Source: UBA6770 sp965660875 (lineage in GTDB: Bacteria > Bacteroidota > Bacteroidia > Flavobacteriales_G > Salibacteraceae). From it: a stretch of DNA of 64,000 nucleotides. Every line of letters begins with the position of its first letter. Position 1 is the first letter of the stretch. This document shows, one piece after another, positions 28,801 to 36,327 of this stretch. A program made the translations under genes and the position numbers. The notes below the pieces were generated by a model. It had not been told where the DNA came from, made no database searches, and saw only the letters and a program-made list of their open reading frames with translations. The stretch covers positions 1 through 64,000 of the forward strand of contig CBFIBQ010000005.1 of assembly GCA_965660875.1 (NCBI GenBank), written 5' to 3'.

Positions 28801-31800
28801 TTTTTGAGCTCGAGAGGTCGGCCATAATGGAGTCGTTAGAGCTGGCGTAAGAGAAGTAACCTTCGAGTGCTTTCTTATCTACTTTAGCTAAAATACGATG
28901 GGCGTTATACTTAGCGAGAATCATGCCTTTACCGGCTTCTTTATCTGCCTTTACAGCTAAATCTAAACCGTTGTATTTTGCGGCCAGTTCACCCGATCCA
29001 GACTTGTCCAAAGCAACAAAAAGTCTTTTGGTGGCGTCGGGCTTTATTTCTAAACTACCCGTTCCAGCAGGTTTATCTGCTTTTACCTCAAAAAATGAAG
29101 TTCCGTTGGTAATTAGAAGGTTTCCTTTACCAGCTTTATCTGCTGAAGCTTCTAGTTTGTTACTTCCGCTACCTACCGTTAGTGCTCCTTTTCCTTTCAG
29201 TTTATCTGCAGACACTGCGAACTTAGTGCTTTCGTATGCAAAGCTAAGCGCCCCAGTTTGTTTGGTTTTGTCTGCTTCTGCGGTAAGGTTAACGGCTGAA
29301 GTACTAACTTTTATACTTCCTTTACCCGCTTTGTCAAAGGCAGCGTTAAAGCTGTTGTTTGCATCAATTTGTAACCCTAAACTTCCTGTCCCAGCAGTTG
29401 CATCTGCAGCAAGTTTTAATCCTGTTGATCCGTAGCTTACATCAAATGCGCCTGATTTTTTATCTTTATCAAAACTTGAGGCAAGTTTAAACCCACTGAT
29501 ATTGAAGTTCAGTGAGCCAGAGTTTGACCCGTTGTATTTAAAGCCAACTTCATTTCCGCCAGTTTTTAAGGTGACACCAGCACTACCTAGTTTTGAACCG
29601 GAAAGGGCAAACTCATCACCACCATTCTTATAATTAAGTGATGCAGCAGCTGCGGCTCCCAAACTTGCCTCAAAGCCAAATGAAGTTGAGCCAGTTGTAT
29701 ACGTTAAACCCGCAACATCAACCCCAGCCTTTACTTTTAGTTTGTCGCTTCCAAAAGGTACAGTAACATCGATGGGCCCAATTTGTTTAGCAATTTCTTT
29801 TGCCGCTTGCTTAGCTGCTTTTTTCTTAATTGCACCACCAGCACCTTTTGCTCTTGGCGAGGAGTTTAGCAAGGATAAGTCGCCTTCGACATCAATGGTA
29901 AAGCCAGATTTCTTAACTTCTACCTCAGTTGCTATGTCTGCTTTTGCTTTGAGACCTCCAGCTGGATCTATAAGTTGCATATAAAGGCCAGCACCAAAAT
30001 CTATGTTTTTATCGATTAAAAAGTCTCCCGATTTAGTATCATAACTCATATGACGATATACACGACCCTCCATAGCAACAATATTGAAGAAGCCCATTAC
30101 AGAAACCCCCATACCTTCTGTATCGTTGAAGAATGCGTCGAAATACCAGTACTTCATTTCTTGTGGGGTAGTTCCGAGAATCATAGAGGCGCCCATTTCT
30201 ATTTTTGAAGGTACTTTTAATGTACCCTTTATGTCCCCTTTAAATACAGTACCCCAATAAGGGTCTCCTTTTCTTAGCTCTAATGATCCTTTCATTCCCA
30301 AGATGGCAGAATTAAAATTAACCTCCATCTTCTCGAATGTGAAAGACTCTTTATCTTGGTTTGTTTTAATGGTTACAGGTACTTCTGGTTTGTTCGAAGA
30401 GTATTTGGGGTCACTCAGATTAGTACCCTCTGGTTTATTTTCAACTTTTGCAATAGAGCTAAAATCCATTACTGGCGGTCCAGTTTTACCCGCTACGTCG
30501 TTTCCTAGTGGAGCAGTTGTTCTCAAGCTCATTGCATAATTACCATCCACCAAACTAGCTCCTAACTCAAATACGTTGATGTTGTATCCTTCATATTTTA
30601 GTTTTACCTGTTTGCTCAGTTTTTGCGATCCATTTCGTTTACCGTAGCCGATAAACATATCTCCATATATTCTAAAGCTGTTCAAAGCCTTGAACGTGTG
30701 TTTTAAAACTGGTGATTCTAAATCAATGGTGCAATCTAAACGCTCATTGTTGGCAAATACTGCACGTTTAATGGTTACGATTTGCTTTTGCTCTCCACCG
30801 TCAGGGTTGAAGTTTACTACAGTACCATCTAAAGTTTTATCAAAAGAACCTGCATTAAAACCTTGGTCGTTAAGTGGAATGGTGTAAGGATGTTTTGTTT
30901 TCTCACTGATAAATGGAATAATCACGGTACCAGTAACGGACCCTTTTAATTTACTATTTGTAACTGTAAATTGTATGTTTTTTAATTCCGCAGGGAACAT
31001 ATTAAATGTTGATTTCTCCGATGACTTAAAGTCCCTGTCCACCTTACATTGAAGTCCTTTTGCATCTATGTCTAGCTTGATTTTTTTGGTGTTGTTTAAA
31101 TTGTAAGATTGAGTGATTTCTTCTTTGAGAATTTGTTGTTTGGAATCGTCAAGATTGGTTTGCATGACCATATCAAACTCTTTGTAATAAACGCCTTTCC
31201 ATGTTTTATCTCCTTTATGTTGACCGGGAGATTGACTTTCATCAAGATCTAACACAACAACTTTTGGACTCGCCCAAACATTTGCTTTTTGTACCAAAGG
31301 CAGTTTATTCTGTGAAGTAAATTCGTCAGCTGTCTCAATGGTATGGTAATAAAGTTGATCAACATCTTTTAAGTAGAAACCCAAACGTTTGTTATCGGCG
31401 GTATTTACATTACTATTTACCCACAAGTCTGCATGAATTCTCAGCTTAAATTGATTTTCACCACTGATTAACACATCTGACGCTTCACGAAGTTTTAATC
31501 TACAGTTTCCTGGGTCCAATAGGTTGTAATCGTTTGTTACGGGGAGTTTGCACCCTCCAAAGAGTTTAAATTTATCATAGGTAAGCCACGTTTCATTAGA
31601 CTCTACGTATGCTTTTTTCCCACCTGTAGTTGCATGAGGCAATGGCCATTTAAAAGTACCGTGGATTTGGAACGCTGTTTTAGTCAGTTTTATACTGTCG
31701 GGAATAAACTCTGCTTTTGCATTCACAGCATTTCGTGGTGTAAGTTCAAATGGGTCAAGGGTAATCTTGTCTTTGATAGTGCCCGATTGCATGGTGTATA

Positions 31801-33202
31801 GCCCACCGTCCTGACTAATGTTAAGGTCGCTAAATTTAATTTTCACCTTATCACCGGCACCGTTTATTTTTACCTCTCCAACTCCAGATAATTTCTTTAA
31901 GTCTTTTGTACTGGTGGAAATCACCTTAACAATTTCATTTCCTGCATAAAACTCTTTGATAAGAGGAGGGCCAGAAATGGTTCTAATTTCAGAACTAGCT
32001 ATTTGTCTTGTGCCCGAAACAGCAGTTACCTGCCAAGCATACTCTCCTTTTTTCTCAAAAGTTTTGCTGGTAACCGTATGGTTGTAATCTTGTGTGCCCG
32101 ACTGCTCCGAACTTGTATGACTGTACCATGCTGTATTTTTTTCTATTGCCTCTTTTGCGGTTTTTTCTCCTAATTCGACAATCTTTAAAATAAACTTGAA
32201 TTTGTTACCCGCAACGATATTGTCGGGTGCTTTCCATTTAAAGTTTTTGTTTTCTCGTTCACTAAATCCGTGGCCATCATCCGGTGCTTTCAGTGCTATA
32301 TCTCCCCCAGCAGGCAAGCCATATTGAAACCAACCTATTTGTGATTCACCGTTGTTTTTGAACGATTGTCTTTCATTTTTTTCTCTAATGGTTATCGTCC
32401 AGGTGTAGCGTTTTCCTTCCTCTAAAACGGAATGAGTCACGTTGTAATTGAAGTTTGTTGTGGTAATAGGTGCAGTTGTATTGGTTTCATAAATTTTTAA
32501 AACTTTCGCTGCAGATATGGCGGTTATCGGATCGACTTTGGGGTCGGTTATTTCATATAATTTGAGTAAATATTCGACATTGGTAAAACCTCCAGGTGGT
32601 GGATTTTTAAGTTGCCATTGAAACGTAATGTTTTGAGGGGTTTGCGGTGTTATAGTAGTACCTTGAGCTGGGGTTGTAAGTAAGGGCGGATCTTGCTTGG
32701 AAATGAATGCAAAGGTGCAAGACTCTCTTGAGATAGCTCGCCCTGAATTGTACTCTTTAACTGTGACACAAAATTGATAATTTCCATCGGGTAATCTTCC
32801 TGTACTGTTCAATTCAGAACGCGTAATACCGGTTAAGTTTACGTTATTATAGTTTAGATAAGGTGCTATGTCAGATCCTTTAAATATTTTACTTACACCG
32901 GGTGTTAATGTGGTTCGAGTAAGGGGTTTGAAATTTGGTTTAGTTTCGATAGTAACTAAGTTGCTTGATATTTTTATGTGCAAATACACGTCAACCGAAC
33001 TTTCGCTAAAATCATTGAAAACTGTACTTATCATTAACTTATTTGCACCCACTGAAGAGTAGTCCGATAAATAAGCAGTGTAAGGGGGAGTTAGCGTGCT
33101 TGTTGCTGTTACAGGCAATGCTTTAACTTGTGCATTTGCGTTTTGTTGTAACGATAAGAACACCGTTATGCTAATGATAATATGCGCTACTAACCTTTTC
33201 AA
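25844..33202 (-). CDS. 2452-residue TANFOR-type protein with about 1000 residues of short tandem repeats
   Basis: The signal peptide is residues 1-24. Residues about 30-165 resemble the TANFOR domain of Bacteroidota surface proteins (TLTPGVSKIFKGSDIAPYL, GRLPDGNYQFCVTVKEYNSG). Two FN3/Ig-like segments follow to about 420, then a long beta-rich region to about 1090 and a Lys/Ala-rich helix near 1145 (KKKAAKQAAKEIAKQIG). From about 1190 to 2230 there are some 45-50 units of about 21 residues. The early units have the pattern hydrophobic-x-A-DKxAGKGxLxI, and the later ones have SDGTxxF-type turns. The last 220 residues contain a Cys-rich GGGGFLFMD...CVGIGVADICC region and lack a recognisable sorting domain. 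Its ATG overlaps the stop of the upstream barrel gene. The domain name is from memory of the family. The function is unknown. Confidence 0.85.
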   Translation of the reverse strand: MKRLVAHIIISITVFLSLQQNANAQVKALPVTATSTLTPPYTAYLSDYSSVGANKLMISTVFNDFSESSVDVYLHIKISSNLVTIETKPNFKPLTRTTLTPGVSKIFKGSDIAPYLNYNNVNLTGITRSELNSTGRLPDGNYQFCVTVKEYNSGRAISRESCTFAFISKQDPPLLTTPAQGTTITPQTPQNITFQWQLKNPPPGGFTNVEYLLKLYEITDPKVDPITAISAAKVLKIYETNTTAPITTTNFNYNVTHSVLEEGKRYTWTITIREKNERQSFKNNGESQIGWFQYGLPAGGDIALKAPDDGHGFSERENKNFKWKAPDNIVAGNKFKFILKIVELGEKTAKEAIEKNTAWYSHTSSEQSGTQDYNHTVTSKTFEKKGEYAWQVTAVSGTRQIASSEIRTISGPPLIKEFYAGNEIVKVISTSTKDLKKLSGVGEVKINGAGDKVKIKFSDLNISQDGGLYTMQSGTIKDKITLDPFELTPRNAVNAKAEFIPDSIKLTKTAFQIHGTFKWPLPHATTGGKKAYVESNETWLTYDKFKLFGGCKLPVTNDYNLLDPGNCRLKLREASDVLISGENQFKLRIHADLWVNSNVNTADNKRLGFYLKDVDQLYYHTIETADEFTSQNKLPLVQKANVWASPKVVVLDLDESQSPGQHKGDKTWKGVYYKEFDMVMQTNLDDSKQQILKEEITQSYNLNNTKKIKLDIDAKGLQCKVDRDFKSSEKSTFNMFPAELKNIQFTVTNSKLKGSVTGTVIIPFISEKTKHPYTIPLNDQGFNAGSFDKTLDGTVVNFNPDGGEQKQIVTIKRAVFANNERLDCTIDLESPVLKHTFKALNSFRIYGDMFIGYGKRNGSQKLSKQVKLKYEGYNINVFELGASLVDGNYAMSLRTTAPLGNDVAGKTGPPVMDFSSIAKVENKPEGTNLSDPKYSSNKPEVPVTIKTNQDKESFTFEKMEVNFNSAILGMKGSLELRKGDPYWGTVFKGDIKGTLKVPSKIEMGASMILGTTPQEMKYWYFDAFFNDTEGMGVSVMGFFNIVAMEGRVYRHMSYDTKSGDFLIDKNIDFGAGLYMQLIDPAGGLKAKADIATEVEVKKSGFTIDVEGDLSLLNSSPRAKGAGGAIKKKAAKQAAKEIAKQIGPIDVTVPFGSDKLKVKAGVDVAGLTYTTGSTSFGFEASLGAAAAASLNYKNGGDEFALSGSKLGSAGVTLKTGGNEVGFKYNGSNSGSLNFNISGFKLASSFDKDKKSGAFDVSYGSTGLKLAADATAGTGSLGLQIDANNSFNAAFDKAGKGSIKVSTSAVNLTAEADKTKQTGALSFAYESTKFAVSADKLKGKGALTVGSGSNKLEASADKAGKGNLLITNGTSFFEVKADKPAGTGSLEIKPDATKRLFVALDKSGSGELAAKYNGLDLAVKADKEAGKGMILAKYNAHRILAKVDKKALEGYFSYASSNDSIMADLSSSKMKVEAAQSGTYFLIDADKKGNGNLKISKGSNAFSIGSNGGTYSVVAKNSTNAVYAKANKSAGTGQLGFKLSSDSIFTSLSSSAVSFYSDISSNKFYITGDKNGKGTLKISTGSKALEIDGDVAKKSGSFSITDGSNALYLAANQSDATGSFKMKAGSDSLKANVKSNEADVAVSFNGVELSVDADRAGKGKIEYSQSGKSIEIDADVVAKSGSFKYADNGFDVSIDSKKEFDLNIGNVNYHLNFGSSYDLKKSGTSVAMGLVNNIGTYTFTQGGYNCTISSTSSIRSLKVEKGGNSVTVSLTSSDAGKLSFVSSGVTYTAEKTTGGSYKLSTGSKSVEIESDKTVTLKDGSTKSVEIASTGLTVKYDAYNMAINASKKEFTYSDGTYGMTFNASEVKLNDAKRSLAIKSDKSFEFKEGTSKNFTLTEDNVKVKYNSYTAEFGTNKSLSFSDGTNSFAASTAGLSLKASGKTIKLNADKSASYEDGTSKFVKINTEGVDLKYDTYTASFSKSKDLNFSDGKNSFALSPTKMELKTGNNSVALENKNGVKSISASDGTNTASFVSSGKASVSYGKNKVTVNGDKMLALKVAKHNMTVDKGEASYTDGDIKIDLGGGNNLLKASKGTRSVSITKSADLALKDGKYSATVAYSNKSLSLSDGTHTVSAGGKDLLAYKQGTKYEVAFYKAKSGQYGLKGTYDGNELAVEAGRSKTVKVIAKNSTIGEISVAANSKKEITAEYKKGSDDLKIETGAKKLNVTGSLTAKVMPGGTGGAKDPELMKKGPSQKGPKYLTSKVSSGPAGIKGKVKMHYDSGKEYLLVSGAVSSSKPFCINGAMVLEQKKDDWSIKVGTRQKRIEVYPTCTGYGGGGFLFMDKKTLEVGVFGGFRQRGCVGIGVADICCSVSMEIFAEAKFTYSPSFKFNYAMVGADFRGSVDIETFLDDWNIASVRLYGKLKADFDNKRISGDLNGTVSILGCSESFSVGFNQGI
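26510..29640 (-). repeat. Protein-level tandem repeat array (about 21-residue units)
   Basis: This part of the 2452-residue gene encodes successive beta-strand-turn units, for example KLEASADKAGKGNLLI, then FFEVKADKPAGTGSLEI, then LAVKADKEAGKGMILA. The units are diverged at DNA level, so this is an old array rather than a recent slippage product. Unit boundaries are approximate. Confidence 0.8.
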
Positions 33203-34884
33203 AATGTATAGTTATAAGTTAATCCCGCTTGAATTTCCTCCACCGGTCCAGAGTTACTTCCTTGTCGTGCCAAAAATCGTCCGTCTAATTTCACTTGGTG
33301 ATGGTTGTTGTAATTATAGCCCAAACTGGCCATGATGTTAGAACTGGTGTCTTGAAACTGCTTGTCTAGATAATTATTAAACAGGCTATATGCTAACATA
33401 GTTACCAGCTTTTTATTCAGAAAAGGCTTCGTCACGGCTAAAGTTGGCCCAATTGCCTCGTTAACAATACCCGGGCTTAAAAATTGATTGTAATTAAATG
33501 CTCCCGTTATATTCAGTGCAAGAGGAATCATTGTAAATGTATAGCTCAAGTTCGAATTGTAAAATTCGCTACCATTTTCAACTGTTTGAAGATCTCCATC
33601 GCTGATACTATTGGCTTGTTGGTAGTTGTTAGAAAACACCACATTATGTCCGAATTCTTCATTGCCAGTGGAGTAGGTAGCAACTATACCGTAGTTTGAA
33701 GTTACTTGAATAAAACGAATGGTGTCTCTGACGTTTAATGCACTTGGAGCGCTGGAGGCACGGTAGTTCGAGTAAATCCCAGAGAGCATTACCTTTTTGT
33801 TTACCGTCCAGGATACATTAGCAGAACCAATAATTCTATTGTCATTAGTGTACAGATTGTCCGCTAAGTTATTGCGCTGAAGTCCTAGGCTGCCCGCCAA
33901 GTTAACCTTCTGCTTTAGAATAGATGTGGCTACATTTCCTGTAACTTCCTCTATGTCATTATTTAGGAATACCGCTCCCATACTTTGATATTCGGGTCCT
34001 ACCCGTCTGTAAGTAACACCAAAAGAATGTCGATTTATGGCATAAGTTAAATTACCAGTAAAAGCCGCATTGGTAACCGTAGAGGAGTTGGACTCAACCA
34101 GCCAACCGAAGTTATTTTCATAGCCAAACCCATTACTTTCTGTCGGGTCTAAACGACGGTCCCTAGTGTAGGCACTTAGAGCATATTCTCCATTAAAGCT
34201 CAATCTTTTGCCAATCTTTTGTTTCAAGGTAATAGCAGAAACCACATTTTCGGCGGGCTTAAGTAGTAGAAGTGAGTCGGTGTTTATGGAATTTGAAATG
34301 TCATTTGCTTTGAATAAAGAAAAGCCTACTTCTCCCGATTTGTATTTATATCCGACATTAGCCCCATAACCCCAGCGTTCAAAAGCGGGTGCTTCCGATA
34401 CCACATTAAGACCATTGCTGAGAGGAATTGCTTTTATTAAACGCCCACCCATTGCCTTAACTGTAAGTTTTGTTTCAGGGATTTCGAGTTCTACTCCGGC
34501 TCCTAGGAAATTGAGCCCTGCTAATGAATATTGGCTGAATTGCATGCTTCTAAACCCCAAATGAGCGGTCACCCATTTGTATTTTGGACTCATGCCAAAT
34601 TGGTTAAAAGGCTGCGCAAAGTCTTGATTTTGAGAAGTGAAGGTTGCGCTGAACGGTATGGACATACCGTATAAGTCCACGTTTATGTTTGCGTTTACGA
34701 GCCAGTAAAAAGGGGGGCGTTGAGCTTCTTGTCCTTGTGTGGCATAACCTACTAAGCTTCCACCAATCCCACCGCTTAGCTTTGCTTCTTGCCAGACTGG
34801 CTTTTCGCCAATTTTTGACAAGTCCTGCGCATGCACAAAAGGTGCCCCAAAAACAAGAAGTAAGCAAATGGCTATACGCGTCAT
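33199..34884 (-). CDS. Outer-membrane beta-barrel protein, first gene of the giant-protein operon
   Basis: The 561-residue protein has a signal peptide (1-19, ending FVHAQ). The rest is made of alternating amphipathic strands, and the protein ends in LTYNYTF, the terminal aromatic residue expected of a barrel inserted by BAM. No plug domain or TonB box is visible, so it does not look like a SusC/TonB receptor. I do not recognise the family. Its TAA/TGA region overlaps the start of the TANFOR-type gene by 4 bases (33199-33202), so the two are probably translated together. That suggests the barrel is an anchor or passage for the large protein. I found no convincing -7 element upstream in the 185-base divergent gap to kbl. 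Confidence 0.85.
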   Translation of the reverse strand: MTRIAICLLLVFGAPFVHAQDLSKIGEKPVWQEAKLSGGIGGSLVGYATQGQEAQRPPFYWLVNANINVDLYGMSIPFSATFTSQNQDFAQPFNQFGMSPKYKWVTAHLGFRSMQFSQYSLAGLNFLGAGVELEIPETKLTVKAMGGRLIKAIPLSNGLNVVSEAPAFERWGYGANVGYKYKSGEVGFSLFKANDISNSINTDSLLLLKPAENVVSAITLKQKIGKRLSFNGEYALSAYTRDRRLDPTESNGFGYENNFGWLVESNSSTVTNAAFTGNLTYAINRHSFGVTYRRVGPEYQSMGAVFLNNDIEEVTGNVATSILKQKVNLAGSLGLQRNNLADNLYTNDNRIIGSANVSWTVNKKVMLSGIYSNYRASSAPSALNVRDTIRFIQVTSNYGIVATYSTGNEEFGHNVVFSNNYQQANSISDGDLQTVENGSEFYNSNLSYTFTMIPLALNITGAFNYNQFLSPGIVNEAIGPTLAVTKPFLNKKLVTMLAYSLFNNYLDKQFQDTSSNIMASLGYNYNNHHQVKLDGRFLARQGSNSGPVEEIQAGLTYNYTF

Positions 34885-35041
34885 TTATCTAAAATTCACA
34901 GTAGTTAACAAAGAAAACATATAATCAGTAATTAACATTTTATTGGGACGAAAAGCATTTTTTCTGTTTTAGAAACCAAAATTCAAAGAACTTTTAATTA
35001 AACGAAATGGGCTTTTTTTTCTTAAAGCGCAGTTGCCTGAA

Positions 35042-35049
35042 TATATTTG
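35042..35049 (+). promoter_or_regulatory. Probable -7 element of kbl
   Basis: TATATTTG matches TAnnTTTG exactly and lies 20 bases before the kbl ATG. A T-run (35013-35020) is at about the -33 position. Confidence 0.5.
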
Positions 35050-35069
35050 CGTAACACAAAATATAAGCT

Positions 35070-36260
35070 ATGTACGGTAAATTAAAGGAGTATTTGCAAA
35101 ATGAACTGAGTCAAATTGAATCAGACGGTTTATACAAGAAGGAAAGAGTAATAACCACAGAACAAGCTGCGGCAATAAAAGTTACTACCGGAGAAGAGGT
35201 ATTAAACTTTTGTTCTAATAACTATTTGGGACTTTCTTCGCATCCTAAAGTGGTAGAGGCTGCTCATAAGACTTTAGATAGTCATGGCTTCGGAATGTCG
35301 TCAGTACGTTTCATTTGTGGTACGCAGGATATTCACAAGGAGTTGGAACAAAAAATTGCTGACTTTCTGGGAACAGAAGATACGATATTGTACGCTGCTG
35401 CATTTGATGCTAATGGAGGTGTTTTTGAGCCTTTATTATCTAAAGAGGATGCAATCATTTCAGACGCTTTGAATCACGCCTCTATTATTGATGGTGTGCG
35501 TTTATGCAAGGCAGCCCGATACCGATATGCCAATAACGATATGGCAGATTTAGAGGAACAATTGAAAGCAGCGGAAGGCGCACGCTTTAAGATTATTGTA
35601 ACGGATGGAGTATTTTCTATGGATGGATATGTTGCACAATTGGATAAAATTTGCGACTTAGCGGAAAAATATGATGCCTTGGTAATGGTGGATGAGTGCC
35701 ATGCTACTGGGTTTATTGGAAAAACGGGCAAAGGCACTATTGAACTGAAAAATGTAATTGGTCGAGTAGATATTATTACGGGTACCTTAGGCAAGGCGCT
35801 AGGCGGTGCAATGGGTGGCTTCACTTCTGGAAGAAAAGAAATTATTGATATTCTGCGTCAACGCTCGCGTCCTTATCTGTTTTCTAATTCATTGGCACCT
35901 AATATTGTGGGAGCAAGTAATGCGGTGTTTGATTTACTCAACGAATCCACTGATTTAAGAGATAAATTGGAGTGGAATGTGAACTACTTTAAGAACGAAG
36001 TGAAAACCGCTGGATTTGATATAAAGGATGGCGACAGCGCCATCGTTCCAATTATGTTGTACGATGCGGCACTTTCTCAAAAGTTTGCAAACAGATTATT
36101 AGAAGAAGGTATCTATGTAATCGGGTTTTTCTATCCTGTGGTTCCAAAAGGGCAAGCGAGAATTCGTGTACAATTAAGTGCTGCTCACGACAAAGAACAT
36201 ATCGATAGAGCGATAGCAGCGTTTGTAAAAGTCGGTAAAGAATTGGGTGTTTTAAATTAA
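35070..36260 (+). CDS. kbl: Glycine C-acetyltransferase (2-amino-3-ketobutyrate CoA ligase)
   Basis: This PLP enzyme of the alpha-oxoamine synthase family converts 2-amino-3-ketobutyrate and CoA to glycine and acetyl-CoA, the second step of threonine breakdown. The 396-residue length is typical. It has NFCSNNYLGLSSHP near residue 48, VMVDECHATGFIG (PLP-contacting Asp and His), and the PLP lysine K242 in TGTLGKALGGAMGG. The partner threonine dehydrogenase (tdh) is not in the window. A related synthase (BioF or serine palmitoyltransferase) is possible but the N-terminus fits Kbl best. A perfect terminator palindrome starts 34 bases after the stop. Confidence 0.93.
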   Translation: MYGKLKEYLQNELSQIESDGLYKKERVITTEQAAAIKVTTGEEVLNFCSNNYLGLSSHPKVVEAAHKTLDSHGFGMSSVRFICGTQDIHKELEQKIADFLGTEDTILYAAAFDANGGVFEPLLSKEDAIISDALNHASIIDGVRLCKAARYRYANNDMADLEEQLKAAEGARFKIIVTDGVFSMDGYVAQLDKICDLAEKYDALVMVDECHATGFIGKTGKGTIELKNVIGRVDIITGTLGKALGGAMGGFTSGRKEIIDILRQRSRPYLFSNSLAPNIVGASNAVFDLLNESTDLRDKLEWNVNYFKNEVKTAGFDIKDGDSAIVPIMLYDAALSQKFANRLLEEGIYVIGFFYPVVPKGQARIRVQLSAAHDKEHIDRAIAAFVKVGKELGVLN

Positions 36261-36294
36261 ACTTGAAACGTTTACTGAAATACTATGATTTTAT

Positions 36295-36327
36295 AAAAGA
36301 GCCAAAGCATATGCTTTGGCTCTTTTT
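36295..36327 (+). terminator. Rho-independent terminator of kbl
   Basis: AAAAGAGCCAAAGCAT (36295-36310) is followed directly by its reverse complement, ATGCTTTGGCTCTTTT, and more T residues. It is a strong hairpin with U-tail. It overlaps the first codons available to the downstream histidine kinase, whose ATG at 36311 is the first triplet of the right arm. Confidence 0.85.

Noticed and set aside
28923..29435. Plus-strand open frame of 170 codons opposite the giant repeat gene
   Set aside because: It is a shadow of the repetitive minus-strand gene, whose Lys/Gly/Ser-rich codons give long open antisense frames. It shows no family resemblance or start signals.
26510..29640. CRISPR or satellite-type DNA repeat
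   Set aside because: The periodicity is at protein level with diverged codons. There are no identical DNA repeats or spacers.
34885..35069. Promoter of the giant-protein operon
   Set aside because: The best minus-strand candidate (TTTCTTTG near 34909-34916) lacks the TA of the -7 element and has no partner at -33, so no feature is claimed. Otherwise the gap shows only the kbl -7 element.
36263..36310. TTG start for the histidine kinase
   Set aside because: It would place the kbl terminator hairpin within the coding region and put 16 extra residues before the signal segment. It is kept only as an alternative.
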